A DNA stretch of 64,000 nt from the NCBI GenBank assembly GCA_016237705.1, contig CP066204.1, forward strand, positions 558,001 through 622,000, in the 5' to 3' direction. Positions within the stretch are counted from its first letter, which is position 1. The number at the start of each line of letters is the position of its first letter. The notes beneath the pieces are model-generated. The model made no database searches. It was not told the DNA's origin and was given only the letters and a program-made list of their open reading frames with translations. The position numbers and the translations under genes are program-made. Positions 1 to 6,497 of this stretch are shown here, in pieces. Origin of the DNA: Aerococcaceae bacterium zg-252. Lineage in GTDB: Bacteria > Bacillota > Bacilli > Lactobacillales > Aerococcaceae.

Positions 1-278
1 CGAGTGCCTTTAATGATTTCAGCATCCGGTGCAATGCTCTCATGGTGATATCCTGTTGCTTGTCCTTTGCGATTGATAGTGCCATAAAAAATATGTTCTA
101 ATGCATGTCGATTAAAATTTTCTGTATGAATTAAATCATCAATGTTGCTGATTTGATTAGATGTAACGGACGCATTTGATTGACTGGTTGAAGTAGATTG
201 TGTCGGTGTTGTCGGTTGACAGCCAATAATGAATAAGGTAGCTAGTAATAGCCAAGCTATTTTTGTTAGTTGTTTCAT
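1..278 (-). CDS. Lipoprotein with a probable bacterial EndoU nuclease domain (3' end outside window)
   Basis: The minus strand is open from an ATG at 278 to the window edge (about 92 codons seen). The protein starts with a lipoprotein signal peptide: KQLTK, a hydrophobic core, then the lipobox FIIGC with Cys20. A Thr/Ser/Gln-rich linker follows, as expected for a surface-tethered protein. Residues about 58-80 read HALEHIFYGTINRKG then ATGYHHE; the HI-x-G and G-x-HH pattern resembles the start of bacterial EndoU RNase domains, known from secreted toxins and some lipoproteins. The catalytic part beyond HH is cut off by the window edge. The ATG abuts the stop of the upstream HAD phosphatase gene on the same strand, and GAGGAAG within the end of that gene can serve as ribosome binding site, so the two are probably co-transcribed. 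The EndoU assignment is by motif only. Confidence 0.6.
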   Translation of the reverse strand, partial: MKQLTKIAWLLLATLFIIGCQPTTPTQSTSTSQSNASVTSNQISNIDDLIHTENFNRHALEHIFYGTINRKGQATGYHHESIAPDAEIIKGT

Positions 279-1124
279 CTATACTTCCTCCGATTGTTTC
301 GAAATGAGTTGATAGATAATAGTCGCTACTCCGTTTTCTACATTACTAGGTGCAATATGGGCAGCCATTGTTTTTACTTCATCGCTCGCATTATCCATGG
401 CATAACTGTTTGGGCACATAGATAACATTGAGCGGTCGTTGAGAGAGTCACCAATCGTTAATGTTTCTTCAAAAGTATAGTGTTTAGCAGCTAAATATTT
501 TGCTAAAGCTAAGCCTTTTTGTGCTTCGATATGTGTAATCTCTAAATTACCTGGCCCAGAAGATGTAATGTCTAAGTCTGGGAAAGTTTCTAGATAATGT
601 CTTGCTTTTTCTAAGGTAGGAGCATCATCACTTATTATCATCAATTTAAAGACAGGGTTACTGTCTGTTAGCTGATAGTCATAAGCGTCCAAAGTCATTT
701 TTATTTTATCAGTTACTTGAGCTATGGTTAGTTCATCAAGATGTTCATGGGATTGCATCATATGATTGATATAGTCTTGTTTATTTGATAAATAGAAATT
801 TTGACGTGTTGTCAATGAGTACGCTAATTTTTCTTGATGTAAGTAATCTAATACTTGTTGCGTAGTTGTATTGATTAATGGACTCTCATCAATGAGTTGT
901 CCCGTTGCATCGAAAATTTGAGCACCGTTTAAGTTAATCATGGCACAGTCAATGTGATAGGTCGCTAAAAAATTACGAGCAGATTGATAGTCACGCCCAG
1001 TTGAAATGATAAATTCAACGCCACTTACTTGTAAGGCTTTAACAGCATCGGCAGTCGTTTGATTTAATTCGTGGTTTTGGTCTAACAGTGTTCCGTCCAT
1101 ATCGGACGCAAATAATTTAATCAT
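279..1124 (-). CDS. Cof-type HAD-IIB family phosphatase
   Basis: This 281-residue protein has the HAD motif I near the N-terminus (FASDMDGTLLD, nucleophile Asp8) and motif IV near the C-terminus (TIGDSLNDRSML). Between them lies the larger alpha/beta cap typical of the Cof/YidA subfamily (IIB). Such enzymes dephosphorylate sugar phosphates, flavin nucleotides or other small phosphorylated metabolites in the cytoplasm. The substrate cannot be read from sequence. The ATG is preceded by GGAGGAA. It is transcribed away from the methyltransferase gene at 1250 and runs directly into the EndoU-like lipoprotein gene. Confidence 0.85.
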   Translation of the reverse strand: MIKLFASDMDGTLLDQNHELNQTTADAVKALQVSGVEFIISTGRDYQSARNFLATYHIDCAMINLNGAQIFDATGQLIDESPLINTTTQQVLDYLHQEKLAYSLTTRQNFYLSNKQDYINHMMQSHEHLDELTIAQVTDKIKMTLDAYDYQLTDSNPVFKLMIISDDAPTLEKARHYLETFPDLDITSSGPGNLEITHIEAQKGLALAKYLAAKHYTFEETLTIGDSLNDRSMLSMCPNSYAMDNASDEVKTMAAHIAPSNVENGVATIIYQLISKQSEEV

Positions 1125-1178
1125 GTAGATTCCTCCATTAATTCTCTTTTACTATTCTAACATGAATTGATAAAAAAT

Positions 1179-1186
1179 GTTATAAT
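1179..1186 (+). promoter_or_regulatory. Extended -10 promoter for the RsmC-like gene
   Basis: TGT directly followed by TATAAT (1181-1186) forms an extended -10 element about 65 bases before the ATG at 1250. No good -35 is visible, which extended -10 promoters tolerate. Confidence 0.4.
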
Positions 1187-1249
1187 AAGGGTTAGTGTAG
1201 TATTTTAAAAAGATAAATAAGCGATATAAGAGTGAAAAGAGGCAATTAA

Positions 1250-1858
1250 ATGTCAAAACAATATTTTATGAATCAACCCGAAGTAGCTCACCAACAGCGT
1301 GAGATTGTTTATGAAGTAGCACCGTATCGGTTAAAATTGACGACAGATAATGGAGTTTTTTCAAAAAATCAAGTTGATTATGGTTCAAATGTTTTAGTTG
1401 AAACGCTATTGGCAGAACTGAATTCAGTAGAGGCAGAAGTCATTGTAGAATTAGGTAGTGGTTATGGGCCGATTGCCTTGATGCTAGCTAAGCAATTACC
1501 GAACGCAGTTGTTACAGGGATTGAAATTAATGAGCGTGCTTATCATTTGGCACAACAAAATGCTCAACGTAATGGCATTGAAAATTGTCAGTTTATCAAT
1601 GGTGATGCGATTACAGCACTACTTGAAGTGCAACCGACCGTTGTAGTGACAAATCCACCGATTCGTGCAGGGAAAGCTGTTGTTCATGGATTTATTGAGC
1701 GAGCAGCACAATTATTGAGTGCTGACGGTGTGTTGTATGTGGTCATTCAGAAAAAGCAAGGAGCACCGTCAGCTGAAAAGTTAATGCGTCAATTATTTTC
1801 AGTGGTTGAAAAAGTTACGCAAGATAAAGGGTATTGGATATTGCGTGGTGTGAAATAA
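1250..1858 (+). CDS. Class I SAM-dependent methyltransferase, RsmC-like
   Basis: The 202-residue protein has an N-terminal beta region, then a Rossmann methyltransferase fold. Motif I is VELGSGYGPIAL (about residues 65-77). The NPP catalytic motif (VVTNPPIRAGK, about 130-140) is typical of enzymes that methylate exocyclic amino groups of nucleic-acid bases. The start (YFMNQPEVAHQQREI) and the segment DNGVFSKNQVDYGS match the short Gram-positive RsmC/YbxB group, which lacks the second N-terminal domain of E. coli RsmC. The likely target is 16S rRNA G1207, known for the enterobacterial enzyme and inferred here. It is followed by a strong terminator, so it is probably monocistronic. Confidence 0.8.
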   Translation: MSKQYFMNQPEVAHQQREIVYEVAPYRLKLTTDNGVFSKNQVDYGSNVLVETLLAELNSVEAEVIVELGSGYGPIALMLAKQLPNAVVTGIEINERAYHLAQQNAQRNGIENCQFINGDAITALLEVQPTVVVTNPPIRAGKAVVHGFIERAAQLLSADGVLYVVIQKKQGAPSAEKLMRQLFSVVEKVTQDKGYWILRGVK

Positions 1859-1870
1859 GTGATAAATTAA

Positions 1871-1916
1871 ATACTTCTATATAGTGTTTTTTCTAACACT
1901 GTATAGAAGTATTTTT
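1871..1916 (+). terminator. Rho-independent terminator after the methyltransferase gene
   Basis: Arms ATACTTCTATA-T-AGTGTT and AACACT-G-TATAGAAGTAT form a 17-bp stem with one internal mismatch, followed by a T run. Confidence 0.85.
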
Positions 1917-2000
1917 GTCGAAAACGGTGTATTTTTTGTTAGGGACATTATTTTATGAGAGAAAATATTCCACAAAATATGAAAACGCTATATCTTCCAC

Positions 2001-2028
2001 TTGAGTTCATTATTAAGTAGAGTATAAT
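2001..2028 (+). promoter_or_regulatory. Sigma-A type promoter for the secreted paralogue cluster
   Basis: TTGAGT (2001-2006), 16-base spacer, TATAAT (2023-2028), 35 bases before the ATG at 2064. Confidence 0.6.
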
Positions 2029-2063
2029 GAAGTTGAAGAAATATAAAATTGAGGAGGAGTCTT

Positions 2064-2981
2064 ATGAGGGCGGTCATCAAATGGGTAGTTGCTATATTAT
2101 TTATGGTAGTTTTGTTTGGGCAAAGTGTTGAGGCGAAAAGAAATGATTATGTTTCAGATGAATATTTTGAATCGATTGAAGATGTCAGACCGTCAAGGGA
2201 TAATTCAATTTTAACTCTTATATTTGAATATCAAAAGAATCATGAAAAATTTTTAAGGGGTCTGCAAAAAGACGATAATTATTATGGTTGTTATTTATCG
2301 AGTGATTTGTTGGAAAATGCATTTTACAAAGGAAGACGAGTATCGTTTCGTAGGGGAAGTTATGTATTTGGACAAGGTAAAAATTTTGAATTAATTGACA
2401 CTTTTGTTAATGAAAGTGGGACGGAAGTAATTATTTTTGCTACAAGAGCTGGTCAGAAATATGTGTTTAAAAGCACAGAACCATGTGAGATATATCAGCG
2501 TAGATTTGATTTAGAGCTGACTAAAGACCCTTTGTTGAGTGTGTTTATGAATGAAAATTTAGATAATGATTTTGAATCCATTGTAGATATTCGTACGGCA
2601 AAGGATAATTCAATTTTAACGCTCATGCTTGAATATCAAAAGAATCATGAAAAATTTTTAAAATGTAAACCAATGGATAAAAAATCTTATTATGGCTGGC
2701 AATCGACAGAGCATTTGTTAAATAATGTATTTTATAATAATAGACAAATATCATTTCGTTGGGGCGATTATAGCATGGGTCAAGGAGAACAGTATGAATT
2801 GATTGAAACATTTATCAATGAAAGTGGAACAGAATTGATTATTTTCGCTATAAAAGAGGGACATAAATATGTTTTCCATAGTACAGAACCGTCCTATCCA
2901 GAATATGGAGGATTAAGCTTAGAGTTAACGAAAGATGCTACTTTAAAGCTTTTTATGGAAGAGCAAAAGACTATGCAGTAA
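2064..2981 (+). CDS. Exported protein with two tandem copies of an unrecognised domain
   Basis: I do not recognise this family. The ATG at 2064 is chosen because GAGGAGGAG lies just upstream; the reading frame also extends back to a TTG inside that Shine-Dalgarno. The 305-residue product starts with a signal peptide (hydrophobic core WVVAILFMVVLFG, probable cleavage near SVEA). Two copies of a domain of about 120 residues follow, roughly 40-160 and 170-295. Each copy runs: DNSILTL plus a helix EYQKNHEKFL, a YYG turn, LL-x-N-x-FY, SFR-x-G-x-Y-x-x-GQG, ELI-x-TF-x-NESGTE-x-IIFA, KYVF-x-STEP, and LELTKD ending in FM. The two copies are also close at the DNA level (for example 2209-2255 and 2602-2658), which suggests a fairly recent internal duplication. 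The next two genes each carry one copy. No Cys lipobox is visible. Confidence 0.75.
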   Translation: MRAVIKWVVAILFMVVLFGQSVEAKRNDYVSDEYFESIEDVRPSRDNSILTLIFEYQKNHEKFLRGLQKDDNYYGCYLSSDLLENAFYKGRRVSFRRGSYVFGQGKNFELIDTFVNESGTEVIIFATRAGQKYVFKSTEPCEIYQRRFDLELTKDPLLSVFMNENLDNDFESIVDIRTAKDNSILTLMLEYQKNHEKFLKCKPMDKKSYYGWQSTEHLLNNVFYNNRQISFRWGDYSMGQGEQYELIETFINESGTELIIFAIKEGHKYVFHSTEPSYPEYGGLSLELTKDATLKLFMEEQKTMQ

Positions 2982-3078
2982 AGAAAAATGAAAACGTTAT
3001 TAAATTCATCGTGTGTTCATGATTGGCTTGAAATGGATATTAAGCCAATCTGTACACATCAGCAAAAGGAGGATTCTT

Positions 3079-3576
3079 ATGAAAGTGTTGACTAAATATT
3101 TGATACTCTTATCAATTATTACTTTATCGGGGTGTGGTTTACCCAGTGCCAAAAAAGAAGAAGTTCATTCGTGTAATGTGAATGATAGTAGTGAGAATGT
3201 AGAAAAGCTCAAAACAGCAGCATTCAATTCGATTACGAGGATTATGTTTAGTTATCAAAAAAATAATCAAATGTTTTTAAGGACTTCTCCAGCAAACGAG
3301 GACTATTTTTATAATATGAAAGTCCCTAATGAATTATTAAGCAATGCTTACTGTGACGGAGAGCAAGTATCTTTTCAATGGTGTGGTTATACGATAGGAA
3401 AAGGCGAAACGTTTGAATTAATCGAATGCTTTGTTAATAAGTATGGGACAGAAATCATTATTTTTGCGAAGAAAGGTAAAGAGAAATACGTTTTTCAAAG
3501 TACTAGTGCACCAAGTGGGAAAATGTTTGAGTTACGAGAGAGTACGGATTCTGTACTAAATGAATTTTTGGAATAA
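3079..3576 (+). CDS. Putative lipoprotein with one copy of the same unrecognised domain
   Basis: The ATG at 3079 follows AAGGAGGATTCTT; the frame opens further upstream but without a ribosome binding site. The 165-residue product has a lipoprotein signal: KVLTKYL, hydrophobic stretch, then the lipobox LSGC. After a linker, a single copy of the domain seen in the preceding gene is recognisable (SYQKNNQMFL, LLSNAYCDGEQVSF, GKGETFELIECFVN, GTEIIIFA, KYVFQST). This copy has an extra Cys in the middle (QWCGY), absent from the copies in the first gene. It lies 97 bases downstream of the first gene on the same strand. Function unknown; the lipobox indicates a location on the outer face of the membrane. 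Confidence 0.7.
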   Translation: MKVLTKYLILLSIITLSGCGLPSAKKEEVHSCNVNDSSENVEKLKTAAFNSITRIMFSYQKNNQMFLRTSPANEDYFYNMKVPNELLSNAYCDGEQVSFQWCGYTIGKGETFELIECFVNKYGTEIIIFAKKGKEKYVFQSTSAPSGKMFELRESTDSVLNEFLE

Positions 3577-3636
3577 TTTTTGAGTATATTTATAATGCAA
3601 AAGTAAAATATGAAGAAATAGAGTGGGGGAGTTTTT

Positions 3637-4161
3637 ATGAGATTTTTGACTAATTATTTGGTACTCCTATCAATTATTACTTCTACGAATTGTGGAGTAT
3701 ATAATTATACACCAGATAGTGATAATAATAGTGGAACTATACCATATAATTCGAATAGAGTGCGGGAAGATGTAGAACAGGTAAAAAGAGCGTCAGATAA
3801 TTCGATTTTAAGTGTTATGTTTGATTATCAGCGTGCACATGATGAATTATTTTGGAAAACTTCTCCGGTAGATTCTGATATTTATGGTAGTTGGAGTGGA
3901 GTTCCAGGTTTCTTATTGAGTAATGCTTTTTATAAAGGAAAGCAAGTTGCTTTTCATTGGTACAGCTATACGGTAGGTGAGGGAGAACCTTTTGAACTAA
4001 TTGAATGTTTTGTTAATTCAAAGGCGACAGAGATTATTATTTTTGCAACGAAAGATTCCAAAAAATACGTTTTTCATAGTTCAAATCCATCAACATCGAT
4101 AGAATGTTCTTTTAATTTAGAAGAGAGTAAGGACGAAATATTGAATCGGTTTATTAAATAA
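3637..4161 (+). CDS. Exported protein with one copy of the same domain, degenerate lipobox
   Basis: This 174-residue product is preceded by GTGGGGGAG. Its signal region parallels that of the preceding gene (FLTNYLVLLSIITS), but the lipobox is degraded to STNC: Asn before the Cys is not a normal lipidation context, so it may be secreted or membrane-retained instead. An Asn/Ser/Tyr-rich linker follows (to about residue 45), then the conserved domain: SDNSILSVMFDYQRAH, LLSNAFYKGKQVAFHW, GEGEPFELIECFVN, TEIIIFATKD, KYVFHSSNPS. It is the third adjacent member of the family and is followed by a bidirectional hairpin. No function can be given. Confidence 0.7.
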   Translation: MRFLTNYLVLLSIITSTNCGVYNYTPDSDNNSGTIPYNSNRVREDVEQVKRASDNSILSVMFDYQRAHDELFWKTSPVDSDIYGSWSGVPGFLLSNAFYKGKQVAFHWYSYTVGEGEPFELIECFVNSKATEIIIFATKDSKKYVFHSSNPSTSIECSFNLEESKDEILNRFIK

Positions 4162-4206
4162 ATCAGATGTTATATATTTTCAGATTGTGCTTAAATTTAG
4201 AATAAA

Positions 4207-4243
4207 AAATCGTGCGAAAAAGTAACTAAATTTCGCACGATTT
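4207..4243. terminator. Bidirectional terminator between convergent genes
   Basis: A 13-bp perfect stem, AAATCGTGCGAAA against TTTCGCACGATTT, lies between the plus-strand gene ending at 4161 and the minus-strand gene ending at 4264. A-rich and T-rich flanks suit both directions. Confidence 0.85.
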
Positions 4244-4263
4244 GTGTTTTTATAGTAGGAGTT

Positions 4264-4692
4264 TTAATTCTCCCACGAAATCTGCTTAAAGTTTTGAATA
4301 TGTTCAACCGATTGACGTGTAAGACTAGTATCTAATACATCAATGAATAATTCTAAAGTAATGCTGACACGAGCGTCTTTTAGATGCCCACCAATTGTAG
4401 AGTAATCAGAGCGTCCTAATGTTGTGTGTAAATGAATAAGTGGATCACCGTCATTCATTGAGAAATTACCATTTAAGGATAGAACTTCAAATTCTTCTTC
4501 AAACTCTGTTGTCTTATAATTTTGTAATTCCCAAAAGAAGAAATTGAGTTGTGCGATATCAAATGCCCCAATACCACTCATATAACCAGCTTGAATGTTC
4601 TCTTTTTTTGCTAATGCAATGAGATTTTCCATTAACCAATCACCACGATTAAAACGTACAATAATTTGATTATTAAGTCGTTGATATTCCAT
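4264..4692 (-). CDS. PPC-domain (DUF296) DNA-binding-like protein
   Basis: The 142-residue single-domain protein shows the PPC/DUF296 fold signature: an early GDWL with a following helix, AGYMSGIGAFDIAQL (about residues 35-50), LNGNFS, and the His-rich PLIHLHTTLG (about 85-95). Bacterial PPC proteins are small trimers related to the plant AHL domain; their bacterial role is not established. The ATG is preceded by a weak AGGGTTACG. It stands alone, convergent with the secreted-protein cluster, so the context gives no clue. Confidence 0.75.
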   Translation of the reverse strand: MEYQRLNNQIIVRFNRGDWLMENLIALAKKENIQAGYMSGIGAFDIAQLNFFFWELQNYKTTEFEEEFEVLSLNGNFSMNDGDPLIHLHTTLGRSDYSTIGGHLKDARVSITLELFIDVLDTSLTRQSVEHIQNFKQISWEN

Positions 4693-4930
4693 AATCGTAA
4701 CCCTACTTTCATTTGTAATAATAAAATTTCTAGTGCTTTAATTCTATTATATGCTAAAAGTGATGAAAAAGACAGAAAATGCAGTGAACGATACCAAATT
4801 TGCATTGATACGTTACGGTTTTATTTCGTCATGTTATCATGACAATAAAGTCAGAGAATAGGGTTAGAAAGGTTGAATTTTTAACTAATTGTCTAATCAT
4901 TTATAATAATATATAGGAGTAATAAAGCGT

Positions 4931-5140
4931 ATGAAATATCAAGCATATACCTGAAAGGAGAAACATTAGGCAAGACATCTTATTGCATATCCAGAGTTTT
5001 TTGATAGAATAGTAACAGATATTTTAATAGTAAAAGTGATTGGGCAGAGAGTTTATTATGGTATATTAGGAGAGTTAGATTTATCAAGAAACGATGAAAA
5101 AACCTTGAAATGCCATAGAGTATTAAAAAGGGATGACTAA
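4931..5140 (+). pseudogene. Possible decayed small ORF in a 480-bp gene-poor stretch
   Basis: The stretch 4693-5169 has no intact gene. Inside it an ATG at 4931 starts MKYQAYT and hits a TGA. After a frame change, an open segment runs through PEFFDRIVTDIL and IGQRVYYGILGEL to a TAA at 5138-5140, with codon use that looks coding. I could not assign it to a family. A small hairpin GTCATG-TTAT-CATGAC lies upstream at 4828-4843, and a TATAAT at 4902-4907 could be a -10. It may equally be noncoding leader sequence of the glycosyltransferase gene. Confidence 0.25.
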
Positions 5141-5169
5141 ATCTCGTTTTATTACGGAAAGGAAAGCAT

Positions 5170-6189
5170 ATGAAATTATTATCAATTGTTGTACCAAGTT
5201 ACAATTCTCAAGAGTATTTAGCAAATGCGATTGAATCAGTAACTATTCTAAATGATGATCGAGTAGAATTATTGGTAGTCAACGATGGATCAAGTGACAA
5301 TACACTAGGAATTGCACAAAACTATGAAACAAGATTTCCACATATTGTAAAAGCCATTCATCAGGACAATAAAGGGCATGGTGGAGCAGTAAATACAGGT
5401 TTGGCACACGCTACGGGGAAATATTTCAAAGTGTTAGACAGTGATGATTGGTTGAATCAAGAAGCATTAGAACAAGTTCTATGGCACTTGCAAAAATTAG
5501 AAAACAATCAGGAAACGGTAGATGTATTCTTCACTAACTATGTTTATGAACAAGAAGATGAAGAAGTCAAAAAAATTATTCAATACCGTTCAATTTTTCC
5601 ACAGGCAAAAATATTTGATTGGAATGAAACACGAGCATTTCCAACAGGGAAATACATCATGATGCATGCGATTATTTATCGGACACAAGCACTAAAGGCA
5701 ATGGGATTTGAATTGCCGGAACATACATTTTATGTGGATAATTTATTTGTTTATGAACCATTGTCACAATTGAATAAAATGTATTATTTAGATGTTGATT
5801 TTTATCGTTATTTCATTGGGCGAGATGATCAATCAATTAATGAAAAAGTGATGATGAAACGGATTGACCAACAATTAAAAGTCAATCGTCTATTGATTGA
5901 TAGCTGTGATTTCCAGCAAGAACTTCATCCTAATCAGCAACGCTATTTATTAAAGCATTTAGAAATTGTTACGAATATTTCAAGTGCTTTATTAAACCGA
6001 ATGGGTGATGTTGACGCAATTGAGAAACGTAATCAGTTGTGGCAATATCTTGAAGAAAATAATCTGTTTGCCTATAAATATATTAAAAAAGGTTTGTTTG
6101 GGCAAATGACGACACGCAAAACAAAGCCGGCAATATGGGTAGCGAATCAAGTTTATAAAGCATTACGTCGTGTGGGTGGCTATCAATAA
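5170..6189 (+). CDS. Family 2 glycosyltransferase
   Basis: The 339-residue protein starts with the GT2 (GT-A fold) signature: LLSIVVPSYNSQEYL, then LLVVNDGSSDNT (about residues 34-45) and the DxD-like motif KVLDSDDWLN (about 90-100). GT2 enzymes move sugars from nucleotide donors to lipid-linked or protein acceptors in cell-wall polysaccharide, teichoic acid or glycolipid synthesis. No membrane helix is evident. The ATG is preceded by GGAAAGGAAAG. There are no other polysaccharide genes nearby, so this is an orphan gene and the acceptor is unknown. It lies between two apparent gene remnants. Confidence 0.85.
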   Translation: MKLLSIVVPSYNSQEYLANAIESVTILNDDRVELLVVNDGSSDNTLGIAQNYETRFPHIVKAIHQDNKGHGGAVNTGLAHATGKYFKVLDSDDWLNQEALEQVLWHLQKLENNQETVDVFFTNYVYEQEDEEVKKIIQYRSIFPQAKIFDWNETRAFPTGKYIMMHAIIYRTQALKAMGFELPEHTFYVDNLFVYEPLSQLNKMYYLDVDFYRYFIGRDDQSINEKVMMKRIDQQLKVNRLLIDSCDFQQELHPNQQRYLLKHLEIVTNISSALLNRMGDVDAIEKRNQLWQYLEENNLFAYKYIKKGLFGQMTTRKTKPAIWVANQVYKALRRVGGYQ

Positions 6190-6230
6190 TTAACGTTTTT
6201 GAAGTGAAATTAAATGGTATATAAATCTAG

Positions 6231-6266
6231 AAGTCAGGAATCTCTTTTGTCCTGACTTTTATTTTG
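6231..6266 (+). terminator. Terminator after the glycosyltransferase gene
   Basis: AAGTCAGGA / TCCTGACTT stem with an 11-base loop, followed by TTATTTTG. Confidence 0.8.
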
Positions 6267-6288
6267 TTGTATAATGTATGTATAGTTA

Positions 6289-6337
6289 ATGATATCTCAA
6301 ATTAGGTAGATTATAGGTTTGATGTTTGAGATGTCAT
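6289..6337. repeat. Long inverted repeat upstream of the kinase remnant
   Basis: ATGATATCTCAAA (6289-6301) and TTTGAGATGTCAT (6325-6337) pair over 13 positions with one G-T pair and a 23-base loop. No T run follows. It may be a regulatory palindrome or the scar of a rearrangement. Confidence 0.5.
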
Positions 6338-6478
6338 GTCGCAATAAGTCAAGACCAAGACAATCATGGATATGGTTTGAAAAACATTCAATATATTGCA
6401 AAAAAGTACAATGGAAATATGACGGTGGAAGTACAAGACAATTGGTTTAGCTTATGTGTTGTTTTTCCAATCGTGTAA
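6326..6478 (+). pseudogene. C-terminal remnant of an AgrC/GHKL-type sensor histidine kinase
   Basis: In one frame the sequence reads DNHGYGLKNIQYIAKKYNG followed by N-M-T-V-E-V and FSLCVVFPIV, then a TAA at 6476-6478. HGYGLKNI is the G-box, and the KYNG/beta-strand ending is the tail of the HATPase_c_5 domain of AgrC/ComD-type peptide-pheromone sensors. Only about 50 codons remain. There is no start codon with a ribosome binding site, no dimerisation or membrane domain, and no response regulator nearby. It ends 20 bases before the DUF2207 gene. It looks like what is left of a deleted quorum-sensing kinase. Confidence 0.55.
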
Positions 6479-6497
6479 ATGAACAAGGGGAGCGTTG

